DNA of 64,000 nucleotides from Sporanaerobium hydrogeniformans (GTDB lineage: Bacteria; Bacillota; Clostridia; Lachnospirales; Cellulosilyticaceae): contig NZ_PEDL01000002.1 in the NCBI RefSeq assembly GCF_002735925.1, forward strand, positions 62,001 through 126,000, read 5' to 3'. The notes beneath the pieces are model-generated. The model was not told the DNA's origin and searched no databases. It saw nothing but the letters and a program-made list of their open reading frames with translations. This document shows positions 44,816 to 54,124 of the stretch, piece after piece (within the stretch, counting starts at the first letter, position 1; each line of letters starts with the position of its first letter). The position numbers were made by a program, and so were the translations under genes.

Positions 44816-46978
44816 ATGCATACAAATTCAACATTTACCGGAGGCTTTACTTTACCAGGTGAGGCAGGCTATGAAAAACTTACTTTAGAATTAGCAAAAA
44901 GGTGGCATGCAGACGTAATAAGGGATAGTGATGGAACAGAGTTGTCACCAGAAATCTTAGAGGCTGGCTACGATATCTATTCTACTATTTGTATTATTAG
45001 GGGACATAACGAGTGGATCAAACAGCATCCAGAATATATTCAGCAGACTTTCTTAATGACATCACCGATTGTTGCTACAAGCAGCAAGCTTGAAATAGAT
45101 ATTATGAAGGATTTTTTTAAAGAGCAGTTTAAAGTAAATGATACAGAAGAAGCAATGGGATACTGGGAGGTATACGACAGAACGACTAACCAGCTAGTAG
45201 ACAGAGCAAACTGGGAATATGATAAAGAAAAAGAAGTAGTCCTACTAAAAAATATTGTACCATGGCATACCTATACACTTAGTTTTCTAGCGTATAGGAT
45301 ATGGGAAGAGATCTCTATGTATAACCATGTAACCAATAGTTGGGAAGCGGAGCATCTTATTCCTATAGAACCTAGGTATGAAGCGGTAAGGGAATATCTC
45401 AAAGAATGGTTACATAATTGGTGTAAGAACCATCCTCATACAAATGTAGTGCGATTTACTTCTTTGTTTTATAATTTTGTATGGATGTGGGGGGCTTCAG
45501 AAAGGAATCGTCACTTATTTACGGACTGGGGTTCTTATGATTTTACTGTATCCTCTAAGGCTTTAAAAGATTTTGAGGAGCAATATGGATATGCATTAAC
45601 AGCAGAAGACTTCATTAATCAAGGAAAGTTCCATGTAACCCATATGGTACCCCAACCTCATACAAAAGATTGGATGAACTTTATTCAGGATATGGTAGTA
45701 ACCTTTGGAAAAGAACTTGTAGAGATTGTTCATGCCTATGGAAAAAAAGCCTATGTTTTTTATGATGATAGCTGGGTTGGATTAGAACCTTATGGTGAGC
45801 GTTTTAAAGAGTATGGTTTTGATGGGCTGATTAAGTGCGTATTTTCTGGATATGAAGCAAGGCTCTGTGCAGGTGTAGATGTACTAGTCCATGAGATTCG
45901 CTTACATCCATACCTCTTCCCAGTAGGATTAGGTGGTGCACCTACATTCCAAGAAGGGGGTAAGCCAGAGGAGGATGCAAGGAAGTATTGGTTACAAGTA
46001 CGTAGAGCACTTTTAAGAGAGCCTATTCAACGTATAGGATTAGGTGGTTATCTACACTTAGTAGAAGAACAGCCAGCATTTTGCAATACCATGGATACTA
46101 TTGTGGAAGAATTTCAGGTGATAGCATCTTGTTTACAGCAGGAGAAGCCTGTGGTTAAAAACATTAAAATTGGGGTACTACATGCGTGGGGAAGTCTTAG
46201 ACCATGGACTCTTTCAGGGCACTTCCATGAAACCTATATGCATGATTTAATTCATTTAAATGAGGCACTATCCGGAATGCCATTTGAGGTAGTATTTTTT
46301 AGCTTTGAGGAAGTGGAGAAAAACGGATTACCTGATGTTCAAGTTATCATTAATGCAGGTAATGCAGGTACGGCTTGGAGTGGTGGAGAGGCTTGGAAAT
46401 CTAGTTACTTAGTAGAGACACTCACAAAATGGGTACATGATGGAGGTATCTTTATTGGAGTCGGTGAACCATCAGCTGTAGAAGGCTTTGATACTTACTT
46501 TAGAATGGCTCAAGTACTAGGTGTAGATAAAGATACAGGAGCTAGAATCTGTCATGGTAAATGGCAATATGAGGTAACAGAAGAAGCCTTTTTAGTAGAA
46601 GGGTGTGAAGTAGAGGCAGGAGATGCTATCTATTTGACAAATGAGAGGACAAAAGTAGTATTAGGTAATAATGAAAAAATAGGTATGACAGTACATGACT
46701 TTGGTAGTGGAAAAGGAATCTACATGGGAGGGTTTGAAACAACGCTTGAAAACAATCGTATGTTACAGAACTTATTGCTATGGGCAACTGAGGAGGATAA
46801 TCACTATATAACAGATAATAAATATGTAGAATGTGCTTATTATGAGAAAATCAATAAGCTTTTATGTATCAATCAATCAGATACTTGCCAAGAGGTAGCA
46901 GTTACTACACCCACAGGTACATTCAAAGGAAAAATAGAAGCATTTGGGTTTAAAGCTGTGGAGATTGAAACGAAATAA
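44816..46978 (+). CDS. GH112 beta-galactoside phosphorylase
   Basis: 720 residues, cytoplasmic. GH112 enzymes split D-galactosyl-beta-1,3-HexNAc (lacto-N-biose/galacto-N-biose) or D-galactosyl-beta-1,4-L-rhamnose with phosphate to give alpha-Gal-1-P. Seen: GGFTLPGEAGYEKLTLEL and WHADVIRDSDGTE at the start; VPWHTYTLSFLAYRIWEEIS; the acid Asp region YVFYDDSWVGLEPYG (about 313-327); and a Rossmann-like third domain (VQVIINAGNAGTAWSGGE). Start ATG follows AGGAGGAG. It heads locus 2; its own terminator separates it from the ABC genes. Which acceptor it uses cannot be read safely. Confidence 0.92.
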   Translation: MHTNSTFTGGFTLPGEAGYEKLTLELAKRWHADVIRDSDGTELSPEILEAGYDIYSTICIIRGHNEWIKQHPEYIQQTFLMTSPIVATSSKLEIDIMKDFFKEQFKVNDTEEAMGYWEVYDRTTNQLVDRANWEYDKEKEVVLLKNIVPWHTYTLSFLAYRIWEEISMYNHVTNSWEAEHLIPIEPRYEAVREYLKEWLHNWCKNHPHTNVVRFTSLFYNFVWMWGASERNRHLFTDWGSYDFTVSSKALKDFEEQYGYALTAEDFINQGKFHVTHMVPQPHTKDWMNFIQDMVVTFGKELVEIVHAYGKKAYVFYDDSWVGLEPYGERFKEYGFDGLIKCVFSGYEARLCAGVDVLVHEIRLHPYLFPVGLGGAPTFQEGGKPEEDARKYWLQVRRALLREPIQRIGLGGYLHLVEEQPAFCNTMDTIVEEFQVIASCLQQEKPVVKNIKIGVLHAWGSLRPWTLSGHFHETYMHDLIHLNEALSGMPFEVVFFSFEEVEKNGLPDVQVIINAGNAGTAWSGGEAWKSSYLVETLTKWVHDGGIFIGVGEPSAVEGFDTYFRMAQVLGVDKDTGARICHGKWQYEVTEEAFLVEGCEVEAGDAIYLTNERTKVVLGNNEKIGMTVHDFGSGKGIYMGGFETTLENNRMLQNLLLWATEEDNHYITDNKYVECAYYEKINKLLCINQSDTCQEVAVTTPTGTFKGKIEAFGFKAVEIETK

Positions 46979-46994
46979 GTAAAAAGTGGATAAT

Positions 46995-47057
46995 AGTCAA
47001 TAAAGTAGACACAAAAACGAGAAATAAAGATGTCTACTTTATTGACTTATTTTTTTG
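46995..47057 (+). terminator. terminator after the GH112 gene
   Basis: A 17-bp perfect stem, AGTCAATAAAGTAGACA (46995-47011) with its complement at 47031-47047, then TATTTTTTT. The rest of 47058-47287 holds the second tandem repeat and the promoter below. Confidence 0.9.
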
Positions 47058-47178
47058 ATTGAAAGACATAAGTTTTGCTAATTCTAAAATGAACAAATAG
47101 CAAATAATATGACACATATGTATAGTAGGGTCATTGCTTTAAGTAAATTTATTGTGTATAAAGTGCAAAAATAAGTAT

Positions 47179-47218
47179 AATGTTCGAATTTCTTATCTAA
47201 TGATTGAATTCTGAAATT
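47179..47218 (+). repeat. tandem 20-bp direct repeat before the locus 2 binding-protein gene
   Basis: AATGTTCGAATTTCTTATCT (47179-47198) and AATGATTGAATTCTGAAATT (47199-47218). Together with the pair at 44691 this gives AATGNTYGRATTY. The second copy runs into the -35 box (47217-47222), the usual arrangement for class II activation by AraC-type proteins. Confidence 0.6.
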
Positions 47219-47245
47219 AACGCAAAGTAGTAGAGCTATTATAAT
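47217..47245 (+). promoter_or_regulatory. promoter of the locus 2 ABC operon
   Basis: Weak -35 TTAACG (47217-47222), 17 bases, perfect TATAAT (47240-47245). A poor -35 abutting the tandem repeats suggests activator dependence. Confidence 0.6.
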
Positions 47246-47287
47246 AGGTGTTAGGAAGGTAATGATAAAATGATAAGGAGAGATAGT

Positions 47288-48652
47288 ATGAAATTAAGAA
47301 AAATTCTAACATGGGGGCTTGCTTCAATGCTAGCAGCTACTTCATTAGCTGGATGTGGCAATTCCTCTTCCAATGCAGATGCAAAGACACCTACTGGCCA
47401 AGAGTCAAATGCAGGAGGGCAACAAAATACATCAGGGGATGCTGGTTCTGATGTAACGACTATTACATACTGGGGATGGGATACAAACTGGTATGAGCCA
47501 ATGATTAAAGCGTTTGAAAAAGACCATCCTAATATCAAAATTGAAGTTACAAATGTTGCATACAGTGACTACTTTACAAAAATTCAGCAAGCTATTGCAT
47601 CAGGTTCTGAGTTACCTACTATGGTACAACAAAGCTGTACCTTGATTGCAAACTACAAAGAGTTGGGGGTTTTTGAAGACCTTACACAAGCTCCTTATAA
47701 TGTAGACCCTAATAAGTTCTTTGACTTTATTAAAGATAGAGCAATGACAGAAGATGGTAAACTAATTGGTATTGAACAATCTGTATCACCATCTGCAATT
47801 GCTTACAAAAGAGATTTAGCAAAAGAGTACTTTGGTACAGATGATCCAAATGAGTTAGCTAAAATTCTTAGTACACCAGAAGACTATATTAAATATGGTA
47901 AAGAGGTGCAAGAAAAATCAGGTGGAAAAACTTACTTATTCCATTCAGGTGGAGCAGTAGCAGAGTGGTTATACTTTGCAGATTCAACAGATCTTCAAAA
48001 TGGAAAAACACTTAATTTTACAAAGAAAATGACACCTGTTATGGATTTACTTGTTCAAATGAGAGACAACAAGGTAGTTGATACATTTGAAAATGGTACA
48101 CCACAGGCAAATGCTACATATGCAGGAGACTCTCATATCTTCTATCCTTGTCCAAACTGGGCAATCACTTACTACATCAAAGCCAATGACCCAGATGGAT
48201 CAGGTAACTGGGGATTAATGATGCCAGCTACAGGTGGGTACAGTCATGGTGGATGCTCTATAGGTATTACAAATACTAGTACAGATGCAGAAAAGGCAGC
48301 TGCTTGGGAATTTATGAACTGGGCCTTTTTAACACAAGATGGTGTAGATGTAGCGAAATCTGAAGTAGAGTACTACGTACCAACAAAAGAATTCTATGAA
48401 GATGCTTCTTATGCATCTGGTGAAGATCCATTCTTTGCTGGTCAAGATATTGGAGGATTCTTATATGGTGAGATTGCAGGAAGTATCCAATTACCAACTC
48501 CATCTATCTATGATCAAACAGTAATTGATATCCGTGATCTATTAGCGACTGCAATTATGTCAGATGGAAGCATGACAGTAGAAAAGGCAATTGAAAAAGG
48601 TTTAGAAGAGTGCCAAAACAGAATTATGGACGACAGCATTGTAATCGAATAA
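47288..48652 (+). CDS. sugar ABC transporter substrate-binding lipoprotein (locus 2)
   Basis: About 454 residues. Signal peptide with lipobox SLAGC (lipidated Cys at residue 23), a Ser/Asn/Gly-rich linker, then ITYWGWDTNWYEPMIKAFEK and HPNIKIEV as in CUT1 oligosaccharide binders. ATG at 47288 follows AAGGAGA; an in-frame ATG at 47270 sits before that site. Most likely binds a galactosyl or glucosyl disaccharide fed to the phosphorylases. A hairpin separates it from the permeases. Confidence 0.92.
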   Translation: MKLRKILTWGLASMLAATSLAGCGNSSSNADAKTPTGQESNAGGQQNTSGDAGSDVTTITYWGWDTNWYEPMIKAFEKDHPNIKIEVTNVAYSDYFTKIQQAIASGSELPTMVQQSCTLIANYKELGVFEDLTQAPYNVDPNKFFDFIKDRAMTEDGKLIGIEQSVSPSAIAYKRDLAKEYFGTDDPNELAKILSTPEDYIKYGKEVQEKSGGKTYLFHSGGAVAEWLYFADSTDLQNGKTLNFTKKMTPVMDLLVQMRDNKVVDTFENGTPQANATYAGDSHIFYPCPNWAITYYIKANDPDGSGNWGLMMPATGGYSHGGCSIGITNTSTDAEKAAAWEFMNWAFLTQDGVDVAKSEVEYYVPTKEFYEDASYASGEDPFFAGQDIGGFLYGEIAGSIQLPTPSIYDQTVIDIRDLLATAIMSDGSMTVEKAIEKGLEECQNRIMDDSIVIE

Positions 48653-48675
48653 TAAGCAGTTAAAATAGAATGAAT

Positions 48676-48718
48676 AAAGGTGGAAGAGGGGGAGCAACAT
48701 ACCACTTTTCCACCTTTT
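48676..48718 (+). terminator. intra-operon hairpin after the binding-protein gene
   Basis: AAAGGTGGAA (48676-48685) pairs with TTCCACCTTT (48708-48717), with a short T run. Probably an attenuating or 3'-end-stabilising hairpin, in the same position as the one in locus 1. Confidence 0.6.
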
Positions 48719-48739
48719 ATTATGATGGAGGAATGGCTG

Positions 48740-49648
48740 ATGAATAGCAAGGCGAACAAGAAATATACGGTAATGTGGCCGACCATATTTATTGCACCGT
48801 TTGTGATATGCTTTTTAATTTTTAATCTCTATCCTATTCTGTATTCTTTTTATCTAAGTTTTACTGACTGGAGTGGGGTCGGAGAAAAAGTTTTTGTAGG
48901 ATGGGGTAACTATGTTAGGATATTTACTAAGGATAAAACGTTTATAAAATCTTTGTGGAATACACTTTATATAATGATTTTGGGATTTCCAGTATCGATT
49001 TTTTTAGGACTTATTATAGCTGCATTTTTAAGCAATTTAAAGAAATTTAGAAACTTTTTTCAAACTATAAACTTTTTGCCCTATATTACTACTCCAGTTG
49101 CTATTGGACTTGTATTTACTTTCTTATTTGATTGGAATACAGGTGTTATTAATCGTATAATAGAAGCTTTTGGAGGAGAGGGAGTGAACTGGCTAGGAAA
49201 TGCGAAGTTTGCACCATTAGTTATTGGTTTTATGATTATTTGGAAGTGTACGGGATACTATATGGCACTCTATTTAGCTGGTATCACCAGCATATCAGAA
49301 GATATATATGAGGCAGCTAAGGTAGATGGAGCAAGTACGATAAAAACTTTCTTTAAGATTACTGTACCCTTGTTAAGACCTATTACAGTCTTTATCGTAT
49401 TAACCAGTGTTATTTATGCCCTGCAATTATTTGATGAACCGAATCTCATGTTTAATGTATCTACTACAAGTATTATAGGTGGACCAGACAGATCTTGTCT
49501 AACAATGGTATGGAATTTTTATGATGTAGCATTTGGTTCTACAGCTCGATTAGGATACGGTTCAGCGATTGCAACTACCTTATTCATTATTATTGTGATT
49601 ATCTCTTTAATTGGGATGAAATTTATGAATGGAAAGGAGGAAAATTAA
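48740..49648 (+). CDS. sugar ABC transporter permease (UgpA/LacF type, locus 2)
   Basis: 302 residues, six helices expected. IAPFVICFLIFNLYPILYSF at the start and the EAA loop EAAKVDGASTIKTFFKITVP near residue 195 identify a CUT1 permease. ATG at 48740 follows GGAGG; the frame is open to 48680 but that region forms the intercistronic hairpin. Two bases before the next permease start. Confidence 0.92.
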   Translation: MNSKANKKYTVMWPTIFIAPFVICFLIFNLYPILYSFYLSFTDWSGVGEKVFVGWGNYVRIFTKDKTFIKSLWNTLYIMILGFPVSIFLGLIIAAFLSNLKKFRNFFQTINFLPYITTPVAIGLVFTFLFDWNTGVINRIIEAFGGEGVNWLGNAKFAPLVIGFMIIWKCTGYYMALYLAGITSISEDIYEAAKVDGASTIKTFFKITVPLLRPITVFIVLTSVIYALQLFDEPNLMFNVSTTSIIGGPDRSCLTMVWNFYDVAFGSTARLGYGSAIATTLFIIIVIISLIGMKFMNGKEEN

Positions 49649-49649
49649 G

Positions 49650-50465
49650 ATGAGCCGATTCATAAAAGGATTTTCTTATTTATTTTTAATCTTTATATCT
49701 TTTATTTCCTTAGTACCGTTTTACTTAATGCTAACCATGTCTACTTATAAGACAGAACAAATCTTTAAAGGACTTCCATTTTTTCCATCTGATTATTTAG
49801 GAACGAATATCTCTACAGTTTTTCAATCTAACTTCATTCAAGCTTATGGAAACAGTTTATTTATTTCGAGTATCTCAATGGCAGTATGCGTACTGATTAG
49901 TGCAGGAGTAGGTTATGCTGTAACAGTTTATAATTTTAAGTATAAAAAATTCTTAAAAACCTTTATCATGCTTACTATGATGGTACCTACCCAAATAGGG
50001 ATTATTGGTTATATGATTGAGATGAGGAGTTTTCATTTAACCAATACTTTATGGCCCATGATTCTTATCTGGTTTGCCAATGGCTTTGGGGCTTTCTGGA
50101 TGATTCAATTTATTGAAGGCAGTTTACCCTTAGAAATTGTAGAGAGTGCACGAATAGATGGAGCAAGTGAGCCAAGGATTTTCTTCCAAATAGTATTTCC
50201 TTGTATTAAACCAGGGATTTTGACACTTTGTTTATTGATTTTCCTCTGGTCATGGAACAGTTATTTAGTACCACTGGTATTTGTTAATAAAGCTAACTTA
50301 ACAACCATTCCGATTTTCATTAAGGGACTGGCAAATGCTTATCGTACAGATTATGGGGCACAGTTAGCAGGTCTGGTACTTGCTACTATTCCATTGTTAC
50401 TTATGTTTGTTTGTGGTTCAAGAAGTTTTATAAAAGGACTAACAGCAGGAGCAGTAAAGGGATGA
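49650..50465 (+). CDS. sugar ABC transporter permease (UgpE/LacG type, locus 2)
   Basis: 271 residues, six helices. EAA loop EIVESARIDGASEPRIFFQI near residue 165, and the family end SRSFIKGLTAGAVKG. Start is the ATG at 49650 behind AAGGAGG, one base after the stop of its partner. No ATPase gene follows. Confidence 0.92.
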   Translation: MSRFIKGFSYLFLIFISFISLVPFYLMLTMSTYKTEQIFKGLPFFPSDYLGTNISTVFQSNFIQAYGNSLFISSISMAVCVLISAGVGYAVTVYNFKYKKFLKTFIMLTMMVPTQIGIIGYMIEMRSFHLTNTLWPMILIWFANGFGAFWMIQFIEGSLPLEIVESARIDGASEPRIFFQIVFPCIKPGILTLCLLIFLWSWNSYLVPLVFVNKANLTTIPIFIKGLANAYRTDYGAQLAGLVLATIPLLLMFVCGSRSFIKGLTAGAVKG

Positions 50466-50480
50466 TGATTGTACAAGGTG

Positions 50481-50509
50481 TTTAAAAATAAATGCGAATA
50501 TGATATAAT
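50481..50509 (+). promoter_or_regulatory. possible promoter of the locus 2 regulator genes
   Basis: TTTAAA (50481-50486), 17 bases, perfect TATAAT (50504-50509), 33 bases before the YesN ATG. An AATGCGAATA in the spacer partly resembles the locus 2 repeat motif. Confidence 0.5.
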
Positions 50510-50542
50510 ATTCATGTAGTTTGCTCGGACAGGAGGAAGTAC

Positions 50543-52057
50543 ATGAATAGAAAGCTAAAGATATTTATTGTCGATGATGAAATGATGGCGATACAGTATT
50601 TAAAAAGTTTATTAGAAAAAGCTTCTCCTTTCTATCAAGTAATAGGAGAAGCTTTTAATGGTGCAATGGCATTGCCACAGATCATACGGTTAAAACCGGA
50701 TATTGTTTTTATAGATATCAGGATGCCTATAATGGATGGACTAGAGTTATCAGAAAAAATATTAGCACAAAATAAGATTGTAAAAATTATTTTACTTACC
50801 TCTTATAGAGATTTTGACTATGTAAAAAAAGGGATGGAGATAGGCGTTACTTCTTATCTATTAAAAAATGAATTAACACAAAAAAGTGTGGATGAAGAAT
50901 TAATAAAGATAGGTGAGCAACTGAGTGGAGAGAGAAAAAAATCCCATCGTTATACGCAGTATAACTTAAGAAGGTTTTTGGTATCTCAAGGAGAAGAAAT
51001 GATAGGTGATTTAGAGGACGGTGATGTGGGATACGCATTAGTCTATATTGCATACAGTAGACCCATTGGGAGTGACCAGTGGGTAAGGAGAACAGAGGAA
51101 GTAGATGCAATAGCACTAGAAGACTTAGCTGTAGATGGAGGTGTAAGCTGTCGCAATGCCATCCATATGGAGAATGGAAGCAGTTGTTCTATTATGATAA
51201 TACAGAAAGATGTAGGAGATAGTAGCCAATTATTAATAGAATATGCGAATAAAGTAAAAGGTTATTGTAACGAAAAAAATGTGGCTGTAAGCTGTATCAT
51301 CTCTGATAGGGTAGGTAGTTTTTTTCAACTTCCAACACTTTATAAAGAAATGGAACAGAAGAGTAACTATTTATTTCGTTATGGCAAAGAAGTTGTTATA
51401 CGTCAAAAAGATATAGTAGAACCTCAGCAAGACCCCATAAAGATTAGAACCACACAGGACATAAGGAAGTGGGTAGAAAAACTGTTTACGTACCAGAAAG
51501 AGGAAAGTGACGAAATACTTAAAAAGGCAATAGAAGATTTTGCAAAGTGTTATGATTTCCAAGGCTTTAACGAAAGAATAAGAGAGCTATGGATAGTCTT
51601 TAAATATTTTGCGGAGTCTCATAGTACCTACAATGCTTGGCCACAAGCTATCTATACGGTAGAAGAAATAGTAGATGTATTTTTGGATTTGCTACACCAC
51701 CTAAGGTTAGAAAAAGAAGAGCAAGCTATAAAAGCCTATTCTAGAAAAATAATAGCAGCACTTACCTATATACATAACAATTATGAAAAGAATATTGCAA
51801 TACAGGATATAGCAGAAGCAGTTCATTTGTCGGAAGGGCATTTACGTAAGTTGTTTAGAAAGGAAGTAGACATTACATTAGTTGATTATTTGACCAATTA
51901 TCGGATTGCTAAAGCAAAGGAGATGATGAAGGCTGGAGAGGATAAAATCAGTGATATTTATACACAGGTAGGTTTTACCTCTAGTCAATATTTCAGCTAT
52001 GTATTTAAAAGAGTAGAGGGAGTTAGCCCAAGTGAATACCTTAAAAATTTACAATAA
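50543..52057 (+). CDS. YesN-type response regulator, AraC-family output (locus 2)
   Basis: 504 residues: receiver with FIVDDEMMAIQYL and phospho-Asp in DIVFIDIRMPIMDG (near 55), switch residues in LLTSYRDF and LLKNE (Asn-Glu after the Lys where KP is usual), a long middle linker region (about 130-400) without recognised domain, and a C-terminal AraC double helix-turn-helix (NIAIQDIAEAVHLSEGHLRK and VGFTSSQYFSYVFKRVEGVS). Overlaps its kinase by 26 bases. Expected to bind the 20-bp tandem repeats before the GH112 and binding-protein genes. Confidence 0.92.
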   Translation: MNRKLKIFIVDDEMMAIQYLKSLLEKASPFYQVIGEAFNGAMALPQIIRLKPDIVFIDIRMPIMDGLELSEKILAQNKIVKIILLTSYRDFDYVKKGMEIGVTSYLLKNELTQKSVDEELIKIGEQLSGERKKSHRYTQYNLRRFLVSQGEEMIGDLEDGDVGYALVYIAYSRPIGSDQWVRRTEEVDAIALEDLAVDGGVSCRNAIHMENGSSCSIMIIQKDVGDSSQLLIEYANKVKGYCNEKNVAVSCIISDRVGSFFQLPTLYKEMEQKSNYLFRYGKEVVIRQKDIVEPQQDPIKIRTTQDIRKWVEKLFTYQKEESDEILKKAIEDFAKCYDFQGFNERIRELWIVFKYFAESHSTYNAWPQAIYTVEEIVDVFLDLLHHLRLEKEEQAIKAYSRKIIAALTYIHNNYEKNIAIQDIAEAVHLSEGHLRKLFRKEVDITLVDYLTNYRIAKAKEMMKAGEDKISDIYTQVGFTSSQYFSYVFKRVEGVSPSEYLKNLQ

Positions 52058-53801
52058 AAGCAAGTATTTTAGGTACTCTATTAGCGCCAAACTAGTGGTG
52101 GCTGTTCTACTAACTGTTACTTGTATTTGGATTATTAATGCAACTTATAACTATAGCTATTTTTTTAATTTATTAAAAGAACAAGCTGTTAGAGATGAAA
52201 GTCAAAAGTTACAGTATGTAGTAACACAAGTCAATAATATGCAAGATGAAGTCATTCGGCTTGCTAGGCAGATGTCTATAGAGAGTGAAATACAAGCAAT
52301 CGCACAATATGAAGAAAAGGATATATTTGATAAACTTGTTATTAAAGGAAATATAAAAAAGAAATTAATGAGTTATATCAATGTAAGAGATTATTTATAC
52401 AGCGTGTCTGTTATAACACCTTATACAGAAATTTTATCGAGTAATCAACAAGAGATTGTATTTGATCCAGCAGAAGAAGCATGGTACGGCGAGTTAAAGG
52501 AGAAACACCCAAAGGGAGGATTTTCTAGGCTTCATGGTTATCGATTAGAGCAAGAAAAAATACCACAACAGGTAATAAGTTATTTGATTACCTATCGTAA
52601 TATGAATGTTCCACAAGATATTATAGGAGACATTATTATAAACGTAGGACATAAAGAACTGGAGAGTCTTGTAAAATTAGAGGACACCCTATTAAGTGGA
52701 TATGCCCTATATGATAAATGGGGAGATGCATTAGTAGAAAAGGGAACTATTACAGCCACGATAGAAGAGTGTCTATCGACCAAACAGCAAGAGTTACTAT
52801 TAGAAAATGGCAATATACTATTGGTTAACACTGATTTAAAAGATGGATGGCTATTTGTTAGTGAGATATCAAAGGCATTATTAGTAGACAAACTAAAGTA
52901 TCTTCAATATTTTTTTGTTGGGGTAGGAATTATTGGGTTAGTCTTGGTGTATATCATCCTCTATTACTTTATTAAGAAGCTCATGAATCCAGTAGAGCAA
53001 TTACATCAGGCTGCAATAGAGGTAGGAAAAGGTAATTTTAGTTTTCAAGTAAATATTCATACCTGTGATGAGTGGGAAGTATTAGGGCATGCATTTAACA
53101 ACATGGTAAATAACATAGAGAATTTAATGAAAGAATCGGTAGAGAAAGAACGTATTTTAAAAGAGATGGAGCTTAATAGATTGATGCTTCAGATTAATCC
53201 ACATTTTATCTATAATACGTTAAATAACATTGTTTACATGGCACAAAAAGTGGAGGCAACAGAAATTATAGCATTTACAAATGCTTTTACTTCTTTGTTG
53301 CAAGATACGATTAAACTTAACAAAGACAGCATTATGACTACCTTAGATCAGGAGATAAAAAACATTAAAAATTATCTTATCTTACAGCAGTACCGTTATC
53401 CGGATAGATTTGAGATAACTTATAGTTATGATGAGAAATTACTAAAGTGTGAAATACCCAACATATTGTTGCAGCCTCTAGTAGAAAATGCGATTTTCCA
53501 TGGTTTGGCAGCTAAGCTTGAAAAAGGTTCTCTTGTAATAACTATTACTCAAGTAGAGGAGCAGCTAAGATTAAGTGTAGCAGATAGTGGAATAGGCATG
53601 TCAAAAGAACGTATACAAGATTTGCTACAAAATGATCAAGAGATCAAAGGGGAAATGAGAAGCATTGGAGTAGCTAATGTAAGACAGCGTATTCAACAGA
53701 TTTATGGAGCTAAAGGGAACTTAACAATAGATAGTGTAGAAGGTGTTGGAACACAGGTAGTGATTCATATTCCTTATTATGTAGCACGAGAAAATAATTA
53801 G
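52032..53801 (+). CDS. YesM-type sensor histidine kinase (locus 2)
   Basis: 589 residues: membrane helix near 19-41 (ISAKLVVAVLLTVTCIWII), extracellular sensor of about 245 residues, second helix near 293-315 (FVGVGIIGLVLVYIILYYFI), HAMP, His box LMLQINPHFIYNTLNN, and HATPase with LQPLVENAIFHG, DSGIGM and a glycine-rich end. GTG start at 52032, about nine bases behind GGGAGT, inside the regulator gene. It should sense the oligosaccharide, directly or through the binding protein, and phosphorylate the YesN protein. Confidence 0.9.
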   Translation: MNTLKIYNKSKYFRYSISAKLVVAVLLTVTCIWIINATYNYSYFFNLLKEQAVRDESQKLQYVVTQVNNMQDEVIRLARQMSIESEIQAIAQYEEKDIFDKLVIKGNIKKKLMSYINVRDYLYSVSVITPYTEILSSNQQEIVFDPAEEAWYGELKEKHPKGGFSRLHGYRLEQEKIPQQVISYLITYRNMNVPQDIIGDIIINVGHKELESLVKLEDTLLSGYALYDKWGDALVEKGTITATIEECLSTKQQELLLENGNILLVNTDLKDGWLFVSEISKALLVDKLKYLQYFFVGVGIIGLVLVYIILYYFIKKLMNPVEQLHQAAIEVGKGNFSFQVNIHTCDEWEVLGHAFNNMVNNIENLMKESVEKERILKEMELNRLMLQINPHFIYNTLNNIVYMAQKVEATEIIAFTNAFTSLLQDTIKLNKDSIMTTLDQEIKNIKNYLILQQYRYPDRFEITYSYDEKLLKCEIPNILLQPLVENAIFHGLAAKLEKGSLVITITQVEEQLRLSVADSGIGMSKERIQDLLQNDQEIKGEMRSIGVANVRQRIQQIYGAKGNLTIDSVEGVGTQVVIHIPYYVARENN

Positions 53802-53827
53802 AAAATTTATAACTGAATAGACAGCAT

Positions 53828-53874
53828 AAAGTGCTATAAAGCGAACAGATGAAATCGTTTTATAGCACTTTTTT
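53828..53874 (+). terminator. terminator of the locus 2 regulator genes
   Basis: AAAGTGCTATAAA pairs perfectly with TTTATAGCACTTT, then Ts. Up to 54124 I see only an uncertain promoter (TTGACA near 53954 without a clear -10 box). Confidence 0.85.
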
Positions 53875-54124
53875 AAAATTTTCTATGATGAGTGAGTGAA
53901 AGAAGGTAAGTGTAGAAGAGCATAGCTTTTACAGGGATTAATTAGTAAAAAATTGACAGTAGAGAAGATTTTCTTGTGAAAATAATGAGGTAAAAAAGTA
54001 ATGGGGAAGCTATTTTAAAAGTGCAAGATTTTAAAGGGTATAACAATATCCTCTATTTACTTTAAAGAGTATTAAAAATAGAATTAAAATAGTAAAAATA
54101 CAACGCGTAAGGGGAGATAAGACA

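Noticed and set aside
23739-50465. ATPase genes for the two sugar importers
   Set aside because: None is present in either operon; the only ABC ATPase domain seen belongs to the exporter at 61147.
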